Shown here: piece after piece, positions 45,606-54,502 of the stretch
Numbering within the stretch: position 1 is the stretch's first letter
How the letters are laid out: every line of letters starts with the position of its first letter
DNA from: Aromatoleum buckelii
GTDB lineage: Bacteria > Pseudomonadota > Gammaproteobacteria > Burkholderiales > Rhodocyclaceae
Direction of reading: 5' to 3'
DNA: 64,000 nucleotides
Assembly: GCF_012910785.2 (NCBI RefSeq)
Contig: NZ_WTVH02000009.1
Span: forward strand, 434,001 to 498,000
The notes under the pieces: generated by a model
The model's database searches: none
The model's input: the letters and a program-made list of their open reading frames with translations, nothing else
What the model was told of the DNA's origin: nothing
Position numbers and translations under genes: made by a program

Positions 45606-45660
45606 CGTCCGGGTGCGCGGGCGGCGCTCGCGCACCTTTTACCCTGTCAACGGGCCAAGA

Positions 45661-46620
45661 ATGCAAGACGCAAACAGCATCGAATCGCTCGAAGGCGCAT
45701 CCTTCGAGCCGCTGAAGGTCAGCGACCGGCTGGCCAGGAAGGCGCTGCGCCACACGAAAGAACGCGTCATCGAGGCTCTGCTTTTCGCCGCAGCCGGTGT
45801 CTCGGTGCTGACGACGGTGGGCATCGTGTGGGTGCTGGTCCGCGAGTCCTACCACTTCTTCACCGTCGTGCCAATCTGGTCCTTCCTGACCGACACGATG
45901 TGGACGCCGCTTTTCGCCGACGCGCATTACGGCATCCTGCCGCTGCTTGCCGGCACGCTTACGACTTCACTGGTCGCGCTCGTGGTCGCGATTCCGCTCG
46001 GGACGACGATCGCGATCTACCTCTCGGAGTTTGCACGACCCGCGGTGCGGGAAGCGGTGAAGCCGTTTCTAGAGCTCCTCGGCGGCATCCCGTCGATCGT
46101 CTATGGCTACTTCGCGCTGGTCGTCGTCATTCCGCTGTTGCAGCTGTTCATCCCGGGCTTGCCCGGGTTCAACATGCTCGGAGCCGGCATAGTGATGGGG
46201 ATCGCGATCATTCCCTACGTCAGTTCGCTTGCGGAGGACGCGATGCGAGCCGTGCCGATGAGCATGCGCGAAGGGTCCTATGCGATGGGCGGCACGAAAT
46301 TCCAGACTGCCGTCAGGGTCGTGATACCCGCGGCGCTTTCGGGCATTTTGTCGGCGTACATCCTCGGGGTTTCGCGCGCCGTCGGCGAGACCATGATCGT
46401 TGCGGTCGCTGCCGGGATGCAACCGAACTTCACGATGAATCCGACGGAGCCCGCACAAACGATTTCGGCGTACATCGTGCAGGTCGCACTCGGCGACCTG
46501 CCTCACGGCTCGATCGGCTACCAATCCATTTTCGCCGCAGGGCTGAGCCTCATGGTGATGACGCTGCTCCTCAATGTCGCCGGTCACTTCGTGCGGCGCC
46601 GCTATCGTGAAGCCTATTGA
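45661..46620 (+). CDS. pstC: phosphate ABC transporter permease PstC
   Basis: The 319-residue inner-membrane permease has six predicted helices after a hydrophilic N-terminus of about 40 residues. The coupling-helix segment EDAMRAVPMSMREGSYAMGGTKFQT near 202-226 contacts PstB; PFLELLGGIPSIVYGYFAL and VSRAVGETMIVAVAAG are typical of PstC. The ATG at 45661 follows the pstS stop by 55 bases. pstA begins 10 bases after the end, completing the heterodimeric channel. Confidence 0.95.
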   Translation: MQDANSIESLEGASFEPLKVSDRLARKALRHTKERVIEALLFAAAGVSVLTTVGIVWVLVRESYHFFTVVPIWSFLTDTMWTPLFADAHYGILPLLAGTLTTSLVALVVAIPLGTTIAIYLSEFARPAVREAVKPFLELLGGIPSIVYGYFALVVVIPLLQLFIPGLPGFNMLGAGIVMGIAIIPYVSSLAEDAMRAVPMSMREGSYAMGGTKFQTAVRVVIPAALSGILSAYILGVSRAVGETMIVAVAAGMQPNFTMNPTEPAQTISAYIVQVALGDLPHGSIGYQSIFAAGLSLMVMTLLLNVAGHFVRRRYREAY

Positions 46621-46630
46621 GAGGATGAGC

Positions 46631-47554
46631 ATGATTCCCGCGGATCTCTCCGGCATTCAGCGCATCATCCGGCGCAACAAGCGCCGCGACCTGATTTTTG
46701 CGATCTTCGGTTTCGTTGCGCTGCTGATCGGCGTGCTGACCTTTCTCGCACTGTTCCTGCAGATGGCTTTCGCGGGATGGGAGCGCCTGACCCCGGACTT
46801 CTTCACCTCTTTCCCGTCACGGCGTGCCGGCCAGGCAGGGATCCTCTCCGCGTGGGTCGGCTCGGTGCTCGTGATGCTGGTGACGGCGGTGTCGGCGGTC
46901 CCGCTGGGCGTCGCTGCCGGGGTGTACCTCGAGGAATACGCGACGAGGAGTTGGGTCACCGATCTCATAGAAATCAACGTGACCAATCTCGCGGGTGTGC
47001 CTTCGATCGTCTACGGACTGCTCGCGCTCGGTGTCTTCGTCTACGCTTTCGGCTTCGGCCAGAGCATCCTGTCGGCGGGCCTGACGCTGGGCCTGCTGAT
47101 CCTTCCCGTCGTCATCGTTGCCACGCGCGAGGCGATCCGCTCGATTCCGCAGCACATCCGGGAAGGTGCCTATGCGCTGGGCGCGACCCGTTGGCAGGTC
47201 ACACGCGACCACATCGTGCCCTATTCGATGCCCGGCATCCTTACGGGGGTCATCATCGGCATGTCGCGTGCGATCGGTGAAACCGCACCGGTCATCACGA
47301 TCGGCGCGCTGACCTTCATCGCCTTCCTGCCGGAGTCGCCGATCGGGCCGGAGTTTCCCTGGGTGAACTTCGAGTGGCTGAAATCGGGCTTCACCGTCAT
47401 GCCGATCCAGATGTTCAACTGGACTTCCCGTCCCGAGGAGGCTTTCCAGCAGAATGCGGCCGCCGCCGGTTTCGTGCTGGTCCTCATGACCCTGGCCATG
47501 AACGCGATTTCCATCTGGATTCGTTATCATCTGCGCAAGGACATCAAATGGTAG
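46631..47554 (+). CDS. pstA: phosphate ABC transporter permease PstA
   Basis: The 307-residue permease partner of PstC has about six transmembrane helices. It contains [21 protein letters not shown], the coupling segment [25 protein letters not shown], and [18 protein letters not shown]. The ATG at 46631 was preferred to the ATG at 46625 because GAGG lies six bases before it; both are in frame. Its stop overlaps the pstB start (ATGGTAG), so translation is probably coupled. Confidence 0.95.
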   Translation: MIPADLSGIQRIIRRNKRRDLIFAIFGFVALLIGVLTFLALFLQMAFAGWERLTPDFFTSFPSRRAGQAGILSAWVGSVLVMLVTAVSAVPLGVAAGVYLEEYATRSWVTDLIEINVTNLAGVPSIVYGLLALGVFVYAFGFGQSILSAGLTLGLLILPVVIVATREAIRSIPQHIREGAYALGATRWQVTRDHIVPYSMPGILTGVIIGMSRAIGETAPVITIGALTFIAFLPESPIGPEFPWVNFEWLKSGFTVMPIQMFNWTSRPEEAFQQNAAAAGFVLVLMTLAMNAISIWIRYHLRKDIKW

Positions 47555-48435
47555 GCCACATCGCAATGCGTTCAATTGATCGACCCGACGGGCAGGCAGC
47601 AAGGCCGACTCTCGGGAGTGTTGCCGGCGCATCGAGCGCACTCGCACGCGATGGCCGCTCCTTGCCCGACACGCCCCCCATCAAGGCCGCAGCGGAAAAC
47701 TTCAGTTTTTTTTACGGCCAGTTCCAGGCCCTGAAATCCATCACGCTGCCCGTCTACGAGAAGCACGTCACTGCGCTCATCGGGCCATCCGGATGTGGCA
47801 AGTCCACGCTGCTGCGGGCCTGCAACCGGATGCACGATCTCTACCCGGGCAACAGGTACGAGGGCGCGATCCGGCTGCTGCCGGACAACACCAATCTGCT
47901 CGACCCTGCCGTCGATCCGATCGAAGTCCGGATGCGAATCGGCATGGTGTTCCAGAAACCGAACCCCTTCCCGAAATCGATCTATGAGAATGTCGCGTAC
48001 GGACTGCGCATCCGGGGGGAAAAAAGCCGTTCCGTCCTCGACGATCGGGTGGAGGAGGCCCTCAAGGGCGCGGCGCTGTGGGCTGAAGTCGCACATCGCC
48101 TGAACGAACCTGCATTTGCGCTGTCCGGCGGGCAACAACAGCGACTGTGCATCGCGCGTTGTCTCGCGACGGATCCCGAAGTGCTGCTGTTCGACGAACC
48201 TACTTCGGCGCTCGACCCGATTGCCACCGCCAGCATCGAGGAACTCATCGACCAGCTGCGGCAGAAGGTCACGATTCTGATCGTCACGCACAACATGCAA
48301 CAGGCGGCGCGGGTGTCGGACTTCACTGCATACATGTATCTCGGAGAACTGATCGAGTTCGGCGAGACCCGCCAAATGTTCGTGAATCCTGTTCGCCCCG
48401 AAACCGAGGACTACATCACGGGGCGCTTCGGCTAG
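47548..48435 (+). CDS. pstB: phosphate ABC transporter ATP-binding protein PstB
   Basis: PstB powers phosphate import. It has Walker [19 protein letters not shown], the Q-loop region [22 protein letters not shown], signature [16 protein letters not shown], Walker [14 protein letters not shown], and switch [16 protein letters not shown]. The 295-residue product has ~50 extra hydrophilic residues before the first conserved strand; an ATG at 47566 would shorten it slightly. AAGGA six bases before 47548 supports the longer start, which overlaps pstA. phoU, which usually follows, is absent; tpiA comes next. Confidence 0.96.
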   Translation: MVGHIAMRSIDRPDGQAARPTLGSVAGASSALARDGRSLPDTPPIKAAAENFSFFYGQFQALKSITLPVYEKHVTALIGPSGCGKSTLLRACNRMHDLYPGNRYEGAIRLLPDNTNLLDPAVDPIEVRMRIGMVFQKPNPFPKSIYENVAYGLRIRGEKSRSVLDDRVEEALKGAALWAEVAHRLNEPAFALSGGQQQRLCIARCLATDPEVLLFDEPTSALDPIATASIEELIDQLRQKVTILIVTHNMQQAARVSDFTAYMYLGELIEFGETRQMFVNPVRPETEDYITGRFG

Positions 48436-48504
48436 TTATCGGGCGCACACTGTTTTTCTGCGCTCCCCGCTGGGCCCGGACGGGCGGGGGGTCAAGGGGG
48501 CGAC

Positions 48505-48534
48505 TTTACCCCGTAGGGCCGGGCACGATAGAAT
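48505..48534 (+). promoter_or_regulatory. putative promoter for tpiA-secG
   Basis: TTTACC (48505-48510) and TAGAAT (48529-48534) are 18 bases apart. Transcription near 48541 would exclude the in-frame ATG at 48533 and favours the tpiA start at 48560. The preceding bases contain GC-rich hairpins that may end the pst transcript. Confidence 0.5.
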
Positions 48535-48559
48535 GGCCAGATTTGGCGGATTCGAGTGG

Positions 48560-49348
48560 ATGGAACGCAAGCTTGTCGTCGGCAACTGGAAGATGAACGG
48601 CGATCTGGTTGGCAATCAGGCGCTCTTCGAACAGCTTGTCGACCGCAGTCCCTCCAGCGTCGATACTGCCCTGTGTGTTCCGTTTCCTTATCTGGCGCAG
48701 GGTCAGCGAGCGTTGTCGGGGAGCGCGATGATGCTCGGCGCCCAGAATCTGAGCGAATTCGATGCCGGAGCGTATACGGGGGAAGTCAGCGGGCGGATGC
48801 TCTCGGACTTCGATTGCCGCTTCGTCATCGTCGGCCATTCGGAGCGGCGTACGTTGTTCCGGGAGGATGACCGGCTGGTTGCGCGAAAGGCACGTGCCGC
48901 GCTGGCGGCAGGTCTCGTGCCGATCGTGTGCGTCGGCGAGTCGCTTGCCGAACGGGACACAGGTCAGGCAGAAGATGTCCTGTTGCGCCAGCTCGAAGCA
49001 TTGGCCGAGCTGCTCGACGGCGCGTCGCTGGCACGGCTTGTGATCGCGTACGAACCGGTGTGGGCGATCGGTACCGGACGGGCAGCCTCTCCCGAGCAGG
49101 TCCAGCTGATCCTGGCATTCGTGCGCGGCTGGTTGGCCCGTCGCGTGGGAAATTCTCGCGCGGTCAGGATCCTGTACGGCGGAAGCGTGAAGGCGGATAC
49201 TGCCGCCGCATTGTTCAGTCTGCCGGATTCGGATGGTGGGCTGATTGGCGGCGCGTCGCTCGTTGCCGAGCAATTTCTTGAGATCTGCGAAGCTGCTGCC
49301 ACAGCTGCGCAGGACGACGATGTGGGTGATTTCAAAGGTTCTCGATGA
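48560..49348 (+). CDS. tpiA: triosephosphate isomerase
   Basis: TpiA interconverts dihydroxyacetone phosphate and glyceraldehyde 3-phosphate. The 262-residue protein begins [15 protein letters not shown] with the catalytic Lys in NWKMN, has the catalytic His in [13 protein letters not shown], the catalytic Glu in [13 protein letters not shown], and the phosphate loops YGGSVK and GLIGGASLV. An in-frame ATG at 48533 lies inside the likely -10 hexamer, so 48560 was preferred. secG overlaps its stop by four bases, a common proteobacterial arrangement. Confidence 0.97.
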   Translation: MERKLVVGNWKMNGDLVGNQALFEQLVDRSPSSVDTALCVPFPYLAQGQRALSGSAMMLGAQNLSEFDAGAYTGEVSGRMLSDFDCRFVIVGHSERRTLFREDDRLVARKARAALAAGLVPIVCVGESLAERDTGQAEDVLLRQLEALAELLDGASLARLVIAYEPVWAIGTGRAASPEQVQLILAFVRGWLARRVGNSRAVRILYGGSVKADTAAALFSLPDSDGGLIGGASLVAEQFLEICEAAATAAQDDDVGDFKGSR

Positions 49349-49704
49349 GTAACTATATTTTTTCAATCGTTCTGACGATTCACGTGCTGGTTGGCCTGTT
49401 CATTATCGGACTGGTGTTGATGCAGCACGGCAAGGGGGCGGATGCCGGTGCGGCATTCGGCGGCGGGGCTTCCGGCAGCGTGTTCGGATCGTCCGGTTCG
49501 GCGAATTTTCTCAGTCGGACGACAGGCATCCTTGCCACGGTCTTTTTCATAACCAGTTTGGGTCTCAGTTACCTGGCCAGCAACAAGCCGAGCCAGCCTT
49601 CGAGCGTGATGGAGGGCGCTTCGACCTTATCCACGCCCGCGACGGAGGCGAATCCTGCTGACGGCGGCGCGGAGGATTCGAAGGCGAAGGCGATTCCAAA
49701 ATAA
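49345..49704 (+). CDS. secG: preprotein translocase subunit SecG
   Basis: SecG is the small third component of the SecYEG channel. The 119-residue protein has two transmembrane helices, about 4-24 and 52-72. The conserved loop [25 protein letters not shown] lies between, in shorter blocks: [11 protein letters not shown], then [17 protein letters not shown] Ser/Pro/Ala-rich tail follows, as in other betaproteobacteria. The ATG overlaps the tpiA TGA (ATGA), suggesting coupling. A tRNA gene follows after 61 bases. Confidence 0.95.
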   Translation: MSNYIFSIVLTIHVLVGLFIIGLVLMQHGKGADAGAAFGGGASGSVFGSSGSANFLSRTTGILATVFFITSLGLSYLASNKPSQPSSVMEGASTLSTPATEANPADGGAEDSKAKAIPK

Positions 49705-49717
49705 GTTCATTTTGGGT

Positions 49718-49745
49718 TTGCGCACTGCGGAAAAAGTCGTATAAT
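49718..49745 (+). promoter_or_regulatory. promoter for tRNA-Leu
   Basis: TTGCGC (49718-49723) and a perfect TATAAT (49740-49745) are 16 bases apart, about 20 bases before the tRNA 5' end. A GC-rich discriminator typical of stringently controlled tRNA promoters is not seen; the -10 is followed by a T-run. Confidence 0.6.
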
Positions 49746-49765
49746 TTTTTGGCTGTAACAACGTG

Positions 49766-49850
49766 GCCGACGTGGTGAAATTGGTAGACACGCCATCTTG
49801 AGGGGGTGGTGGCGAAAGCCGTGTGAGTTCGAGTCTCACCGTCGGCACCA
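49766..49850 (+). tRNA. tRNA-Leu (anticodon GAG)
   Basis: The 85-base class II tRNA has a 7-bp acceptor stem (GCCGACG with CGTCGGC), an A discriminator and an encoded CCA. The anticodon loop is TTGAGGG within stem CCATC/GGTGG, giving anticodon GAG for codons CUC and CUU. A long variable arm (GGTGGCGAAAGCC) and the T-arm GAGTTCGAGTCTC are visible. It sits between secG and nuoA, with its own promoter and terminator. tpiA-secG-tRNA-Leu-nuo is a conserved order in betaproteobacteria. Confidence 0.97.
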
Positions 49851-49862
49851 GGTTTTGAAGAT

Positions 49863-49884
49863 CGCCCGCTAATGCGGGCGTTTT
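49863..49884 (+). terminator. intrinsic terminator after tRNA-Leu
   Basis: CGCCCGC (49863-49869) and GCGGGCG (49874-49880) pair perfectly around a TAAT loop and are followed by TTTT. It separates the tRNA from the nuo operon, which starts 57 bases on. Confidence 0.8.
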
Positions 49885-49940
49885 CATGCCGTGCAACAGC
49901 GAAGTCAGAGCAAATCTAATATTCAAAACGGGGTGTTTCG

Positions 49941-50315
49941 ATGCTGGAAAACTACTTTCCTGTCCTGATGTTCATCCTCGTTGGTCTGGGATTCGGTGTG
50001 GTTCCCGTGATTCTCGGGCGTGTTCTCGCTCCTTATCGGCCGGACGGCGAGAAGCTGTCGCCTTATGAGTGCGGCTTCGAGGCGTTCGAAGACGCTCGCA
50101 TGAAATTCGATGTGCGCTATTACCTCATAGCCATTCTTTTCATTCTCTTCGATCTCGAAATTGCCTTTCTGTTTCCGTGGGCGACTGTTTTTCAGGAATT
50201 CATTGCAGCCGGCGAAATTGCCTGGTTTGTATTTGGTTCGGTAATGGTTTTTCTTGCCGTGCTGGTTATCGGCTATGTCGTCGAGTGGAAGAACGGTGCA
50301 CTCGACTGGGAGTGA
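49941..50315 (+). CDS. nuoA: NADH-quinone oxidoreductase subunit A
   Basis: NuoA is a three-helix membrane subunit at the junction of the arms of complex I. The 124-residue protein has helices about 8-28, 64-84 and 91-112. The conserved loop between the first two, [16 protein letters not shown], contains the Cys used to monitor the active/deactive state in mitochondrial ND3. It is the first of the nuoA-N genes. The spacer after the tRNA terminator must hold the operon promoter; TAATAT near 49917 is a weak -10 candidate. Confidence 0.97.
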   Translation: MLENYFPVLMFILVGLGFGVVPVILGRVLAPYRPDGEKLSPYECGFEAFEDARMKFDVRYYLIAILFILFDLEIAFLFPWATVFQEFIAAGEIAWFVFGSVMVFLAVLVIGYVVEWKNGALDWE

Positions 50316-50318
50316 TGC

Positions 50319-50795
50319 ATGAGCATTGAGGGCGTTTTTCGCGAGGGATTTGTTACCACCTCGCTCGATGCGGTGATCAACTGGACTCGCACGGGTTCTC
50401 TGTGGCCAATGACCTTCGGCCTGGCCTGCTGTGCAGTCGAAATGATCCACGCGGGTTGCGCGCGATACGATCTTGACCGCTTTGGCGTGGTTTTCCGTCC
50501 CAGTCCGCGGCAGTCGGATCTCATGATCGTGGCGGGTACGCTTTGCAACAAGATGGCGCCGGCATTGCGCAAGGTTTATGACCAGATGGCCGAGCCTCGC
50601 TGGGTGATCTCGATGGGCTCCTGTGCCAATGGCGGTGGCTATTATCACTACTCGTATTCGGTCGTGAGGGGGTGTGATCGCATCGTGCCGGTCGATGTCT
50701 ACGTGCCCGGCTGCCCTCCGACTGCAGAAGCGTTGCTGTACGGCATCATTCAGTTGCAGAACAAGATCAAGCGCACTAACACCATTGCGCGGTGA
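50319..50795 (+). CDS. nuoB: NADH-quinone oxidoreductase subunit B
   Basis: NuoB carries the terminal [4Fe-4S] cluster N2 that reduces quinone. All four ligands are present: adjacent Cys37-Cys38 in [10 protein letters not shown], Cys102 in [11 protein letters not shown], and Cys132 in [14 protein letters not shown]. The 158-residue length is typical. It starts three bases after nuoA, with GGAG at the right distance inside the end of nuoA. Confidence 0.98.
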   Translation: MSIEGVFREGFVTTSLDAVINWTRTGSLWPMTFGLACCAVEMIHAGCARYDLDRFGVVFRPSPRQSDLMIVAGTLCNKMAPALRKVYDQMAEPRWVISMGSCANGGGYYHYSYSVVRGCDRIVPVDVYVPGCPPTAEALLYGIIQLQNKIKRTNTIAR

Positions 50796-50809
50796 CAGGT
50801 GGCCCATTT

Positions 50810-51415
50810 ATGAGTTCGAAGCTGGAACGTCTGAGCAGTTCGCTGCAAAACATCCTGGGTGCGAAGGTGCGGTCGGTGGTTGTTGATCGTGGGGAGGTTA
50901 CGCTTGAAGTCGCAGCGGCTGATTACCTCGCCGCGGCGCAAATGCTGCGGGACCATCGTGATCTGCGGTTCGAGGAACTGATCGATCTCACCGGTCTGGA
51001 TTATTCGGCTTACGGAAACGGAGCCTGGACGGGGAAGCGGTTCGCCGTTGCCGTACATCTGCTTTCGATCACGCACAACTGGCGCATTCGGTTGCGTGCA
51101 TTCGCCGATGATGATGCCTTTCCGGTGTTCGAGTCGCTGGTTGGAGTGTGGGCGGGTGTCAACTGGTACGAGCGCGAGGCCTTCGATCTCTACGGCATCA
51201 TGTTTGCCGGTCATCCGGATCTGCGCCGAATCCTGACGGATTACGGATTCGTGGGTCATCCGTTCCGCAAGGATTTTCCTGTTTCCGGCTACGTCGAGAT
51301 GCGTTACGACCCCGAGCAGGGAAGGGTGGTGTACCAGCCCGTGACCATCGAGCCGCGTGAGAACACCCCGCGCATCGTGCGCGAAGAGAACTACGGGGAT
51401 GTCGGCAATGGCTGA
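50810..51415 (+). CDS. nuoC: NADH-quinone oxidoreductase subunit C
   Basis: The 201-residue 30-kDa-type subunit forms part of the connecting Q-module with NuoD. The signature [39 protein letters not shown] is present in pieces ([12 protein letters not shown] near residue 118). It is separate from nuoD, unlike the fused nuoCD of E. coli. The start at ATG 50810 has AGGTGG upstream; an earlier GTG at 50792 overlaps the nuoB stop but lacks a ribosome-binding site. It overlaps nuoD by eight bases. Confidence 0.96.
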   Translation: MSSKLERLSSSLQNILGAKVRSVVVDRGEVTLEVAAADYLAAAQMLRDHRDLRFEELIDLTGLDYSAYGNGAWTGKRFAVAVHLLSITHNWRIRLRAFADDDAFPVFESLVGVWAGVNWYEREAFDLYGIMFAGHPDLRRILTDYGFVGHPFRKDFPVSGYVEMRYDPEQGRVVYQPVTIEPRENTPRIVREENYGDVGNG

Positions 51416-52661
51416 GATTCGCAATTACACAATCAACTTCGGCCCGCAGCATCCTTCGGCCCACGGCGTGCTTCGCCTGGTGCTCGAGCTCGACGGCGAA
51501 GTCGTCGTGCGTGCCGATCCGCATATCGGCCTGCTCCATCGCGGAACGGAGAAGCTCGCGGAAACGCGCACCTGGGTGCAATCGGTTCCTTATATGGACC
51601 GGCTCGACTATGTGTCGATGATGTGCAACGAGCACGCCTACTGCATGGCGATCGAGCGCCTGCTCGGGCTCGAAGTGCCGATTCGTGCCCAATACATCCG
51701 GGTCATGTTCGACGAGATCACGCGGATTCTGAATCATCTCCTCGGCATCGGCACGCACGCGCTCGATATCGGTGCGATGACGATGGTGCTGTATACGTTC
51801 CGCGAGCGTGAAGATTTGATGGATGCCTACGAGGCGGTTTCGGGCGCGCGCATGCATGCCGCGTATTACCGTCCCGGCGGCGTCTATCGCGATCTGCCGG
51901 ATCGCATGCCGCAATATGCGGTTAACAAGTTCAAGAATGCGAATACCGTTCGGGAACTGAACGAGAACCGCCAGGGCTCATTGCTCGATTTCCTGGAGGA
52001 TTTCACCCAACGGTTCGGCGGCTACTGCGACGACTACGAGACGCTCCTCACCGACAACCGGATCTGGAAACAGCGCACGGTGGGTATCGGTGTGGTCACG
52101 CCCGAGCAGGCCAAGGCCTGGGGATTCACCGGGCCGATGCTGCGGGGTTCCGGCGTCGCGTGGGACCTGCGCAAAAAGCAGCCTTACGAAGTGTACGATC
52201 GCGTGGACTTCGACATTCCGATCGGGAAGAACGGCGATTGTTACGACCGTTATTTGTGCCGCATGGAAGAGATGCGCCAGTCGAACCGGATCGTCAAGCA
52301 GTGTATCGACTGGTTGCGCAAGAACCCGGGACCGGTCATCGCGGACAATTACAAGGTTGCGCCGCCGCCGCGCGAAAGGATGAAGGGCAACATGGAGGAG
52401 CTCATCCACCATTTCAAGCTCTTCACCGAAGGCATGCATGTCCCGAGCGGCGAGGTGTACGCCGCAATTGAACACCCGAAGGGTGAATTCGGCGTCTATG
52501 CCGTCTCGGACGGCGCGAACAAGCCTTACCGTCTGAAACTCAGGGCGCCGGGGTTCGCGCATCTCGCGGCGATGGACGAAATCGCCCGTGGCCACATGAT
52601 CGCCGACGTAGTCGCGATCATCGGCACGATGGATGTGGTGTTCGGCGAAATCGACCGCTGA
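51408..52661 (+). CDS. nuoD: NADH-quinone oxidoreductase subunit D
   Basis: The 417-residue 49-kDa-type subunit forms the quinone pocket with NuoB. Near the N-terminus [16 protein letters not shown] carries the quinone-headgroup His, followed by [15 protein letters not shown]. The conserved Tyr region [17 protein letters not shown] and the C-terminal [23 protein letters not shown] are also present. Standard length. The ATG at 51408 was chosen for the [13 protein letters not shown] start; ATG 51399 is an alternative. It overlaps nuoC. Confidence 0.98.
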   Translation: MAEIRNYTINFGPQHPSAHGVLRLVLELDGEVVVRADPHIGLLHRGTEKLAETRTWVQSVPYMDRLDYVSMMCNEHAYCMAIERLLGLEVPIRAQYIRVMFDEITRILNHLLGIGTHALDIGAMTMVLYTFREREDLMDAYEAVSGARMHAAYYRPGGVYRDLPDRMPQYAVNKFKNANTVRELNENRQGSLLDFLEDFTQRFGGYCDDYETLLTDNRIWKQRTVGIGVVTPEQAKAWGFTGPMLRGSGVAWDLRKKQPYEVYDRVDFDIPIGKNGDCYDRYLCRMEEMRQSNRIVKQCIDWLRKNPGPVIADNYKVAPPPRERMKGNMEELIHHFKLFTEGMHVPSGEVYAAIEHPKGEFGVYAVSDGANKPYRLKLRAPGFAHLAAMDEIARGHMIADVVAIIGTMDVVFGEIDR

Positions 52662-52712
52662 ACGAACTGGCATGACAAACGTCGGCAGGCAATCCGGGAA
52701 GACGAACACGAA

Positions 52713-53192
52713 ATGCTGAGTCAGGAATCGCTACAACAGATCGATCGCGAAATCGCGAAATATCCGCCCGATCAGAAACAGTCGGCGGTAATGTCGGCGT
52801 TGCGTATCGCCCAGATTGAAATGGGCTGGCTGGCGAAAGAGACGATCGAATTTGTCGCCGGCTATCTCGACATGCCGGCAATCGCCGCTTACGAGGTGGC
52901 GAGCTTCTACAACATGTACGATCTTCAGCCGGTGGGACGCCACAAGATCACGGTGTGCACCAACCTCCCGTGCGCCTTGTCGGGGGGCGTGCATGCAGCC
53001 GATTATGTAAAGCAGAAGCTCGGGATCGATTTCAACGAGACCACCCCGGACGGCAAATTCACGCTCAAGGAGGGTGAATGCATGGGGGCCTGTGGCGACG
53101 CTCCGGTGCTGCTGGTGAATAATCACCACATGTGCAGCTGGATGACGACGGAAAAGATCGATCAACTGCTGGCCGATCTGGAAAACAAATGA
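52713..53192 (+). CDS. nuoE: NADH-quinone oxidoreductase subunit E
   Basis: NuoE is the thioredoxin-fold 24-kDa-type subunit of the NADH-dehydrogenase module. Its [2Fe-2S] cluster N1a ligands are all visible: Cys82 and Cys87 in [11 protein letters not shown], Cys123 and Cys127 in [11 protein letters not shown]. The protein is 159 residues. The 51-base spacer after nuoD is the largest gap in the first half of the operon. Its stop overlaps the nuoF ATG. Confidence 0.97.
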   Translation: MLSQESLQQIDREIAKYPPDQKQSAVMSALRIAQIEMGWLAKETIEFVAGYLDMPAIAAYEVASFYNMYDLQPVGRHKITVCTNLPCALSGGVHAADYVKQKLGIDFNETTPDGKFTLKEGECMGACGDAPVLLVNNHHMCSWMTTEKIDQLLADLENK

Positions 53193-54502
53193 GCGCACGC
53201 GGACTTATTCTCGCCGGCGTCGACGGCGACCGTACCTGGCGGTTACAGGACTATATCGGGCGCGGAGGTTATTCCGCTCTGAAAAAGATCATTGCGGAAA
53301 AGATTCCGGCCGAAACGATCATAGCCGAATTGAAGGCTTCTTCGCTGCGCGGGCGCGGCGGTGCGGGTTTCCCCACCGGGCTCAAGTGGAGCTTCATGCC
53401 GCGCTCATTCCCGGGAGCGAAATATCTCGCCTGCAATTCCGACGAGGGCGAGCCGGGCACTTTCAAGGACCGCGATATTCTTCGCTACAACCCTCACAGC
53501 GTCATCGAGGGGATGACGATCGCGGCCTATGCGATGGGTTGCGAGCGGGGCTACAACTACATCCACGGCGAGATTTTCGAAATCTACGAGCGCTTCGAGG
53601 AGGCGCTCGCCGAAGCGCGTGAAGCGGGCCTGCTCGGGCAGAAAATCCTGGGTTCGGATTTTTCGTTCGAACTGTTCGCACACCACGGCTACGGCGCTTA
53701 CATCTGCGGTGAAGAGACGGCGCTGCTCGAGTCGATCGAGGGCAAGAAAGGCCAGCCGCGCTTCAAGCCGCCGTTTCCCGCAAGCTATGGCCTTTACGGC
53801 AAGCCCACGACGATCAACAACACCGAAACATTCGCGTCGGTGCCGTTCATCGTCAATATGGGCGGCGAGAATTTTCTCAACCTCGGGAAGCCGAACAACG
53901 GCGGCACGAAGCTGTTCTCGATCTCGGGGCACGTCAATCGTCCGGGGAATTACGAGATCGGGATGGGCACGCCCTTCGCCGAGTTGCTCGAAATGGCGGG
54001 CGGAATGCGCGGCGGGCGCAAGCTCAAAGCGGTCATTCCCGGGGGGTCTTCGTCCCCCGTGCTGCCTGCAACCGTGATGATGGACTGCACGATGGACTAT
54101 GACTCCATCGCCAAGGCGGGCTCGATGCTCGGTTCGGGCGCGGTGATCGTCATGGACGAGACCACGTGCATGGTGAAGGCGCTCGAGCGCCTGTCGTATT
54201 TCTACTTCGAGGAATCCTGCGGGCAGTGCACCCCGTGCCGCGAGGGAACCGGTTGGCTTTATCGGGTGGTTCATCGGATCGAGAACGGGCTGGGACGTCG
54301 CGACGATCTCGATCTGCTCAACTCGGTGACCGGCAACATCATGGGACGCACCATTTGCGCCCTCGGTGATGCCGCGTCGATGCCGGTGCAGAGCTTCATC
54401 AAGCACTTCGGCTCCGAGTTCGAGTACCACATCGAAAACAAGAAATGTCTAGTGCCGCCCGAGGTCCAGCACCAGGGCAGCCAAATCTACGTGAGTCCGT
54501 GA
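53189..54502 (+). CDS. nuoF: NADH-quinone oxidoreductase subunit F
   Basis: NuoF binds NADH and FMN and holds cluster N3. The 437-residue protein has the FMN/NADH glycine-rich segment [15 protein letters not shown] near residue 55, [20 protein letters not shown] split around residue 180, and the cluster ligands in [15 protein letters not shown] (three Cys near 344-350) plus a later Cys in TICALGDAA. The start overlaps the nuoE stop by four bases (ATGA) and its stop shares one base with the nuoG start (TGATG). Confidence 0.98.
   Translation: MSARGLILAGVDGDRTWRLQDYIGRGGYSALKKIIAEKIPAETIIAELKASSLRGRGGAGFPTGLKWSFMPRSFPGAKYLACNSDEGEPGTFKDRDILRYNPHSVIEGMTIAAYAMGCERGYNYIHGEIFEIYERFEEALAEAREAGLLGQKILGSDFSFELFAHHGYGAYICGEETALLESIEGKKGQPRFKPPFPASYGLYGKPTTINNTETFASVPFIVNMGGENFLNLGKPNNGGTKLFSISGHVNRPGNYEIGMGTPFAELLEMAGGMRGGRKLKAVIPGGSSSPVLPATVMMDCTMDYDSIAKAGSMLGSGAVIVMDETTCMVKALERLSYFYFEESCGQCTPCREGTGWLYRVVHRIENGLGRRDDLDLLNSVTGNIMGRTICALGDAASMPVQSFIKHFGSEFEYHIENKKCLVPPEVQHQGSQIYVSP

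Noticed and set aside
49627-49926. A minus-strand open frame of 99 codons lies across the secG end and the tRNA-Leu.
   Set aside because: Its middle is simply the antisense of the tRNA, which gives the usual spurious RLELTRL-type peptide.
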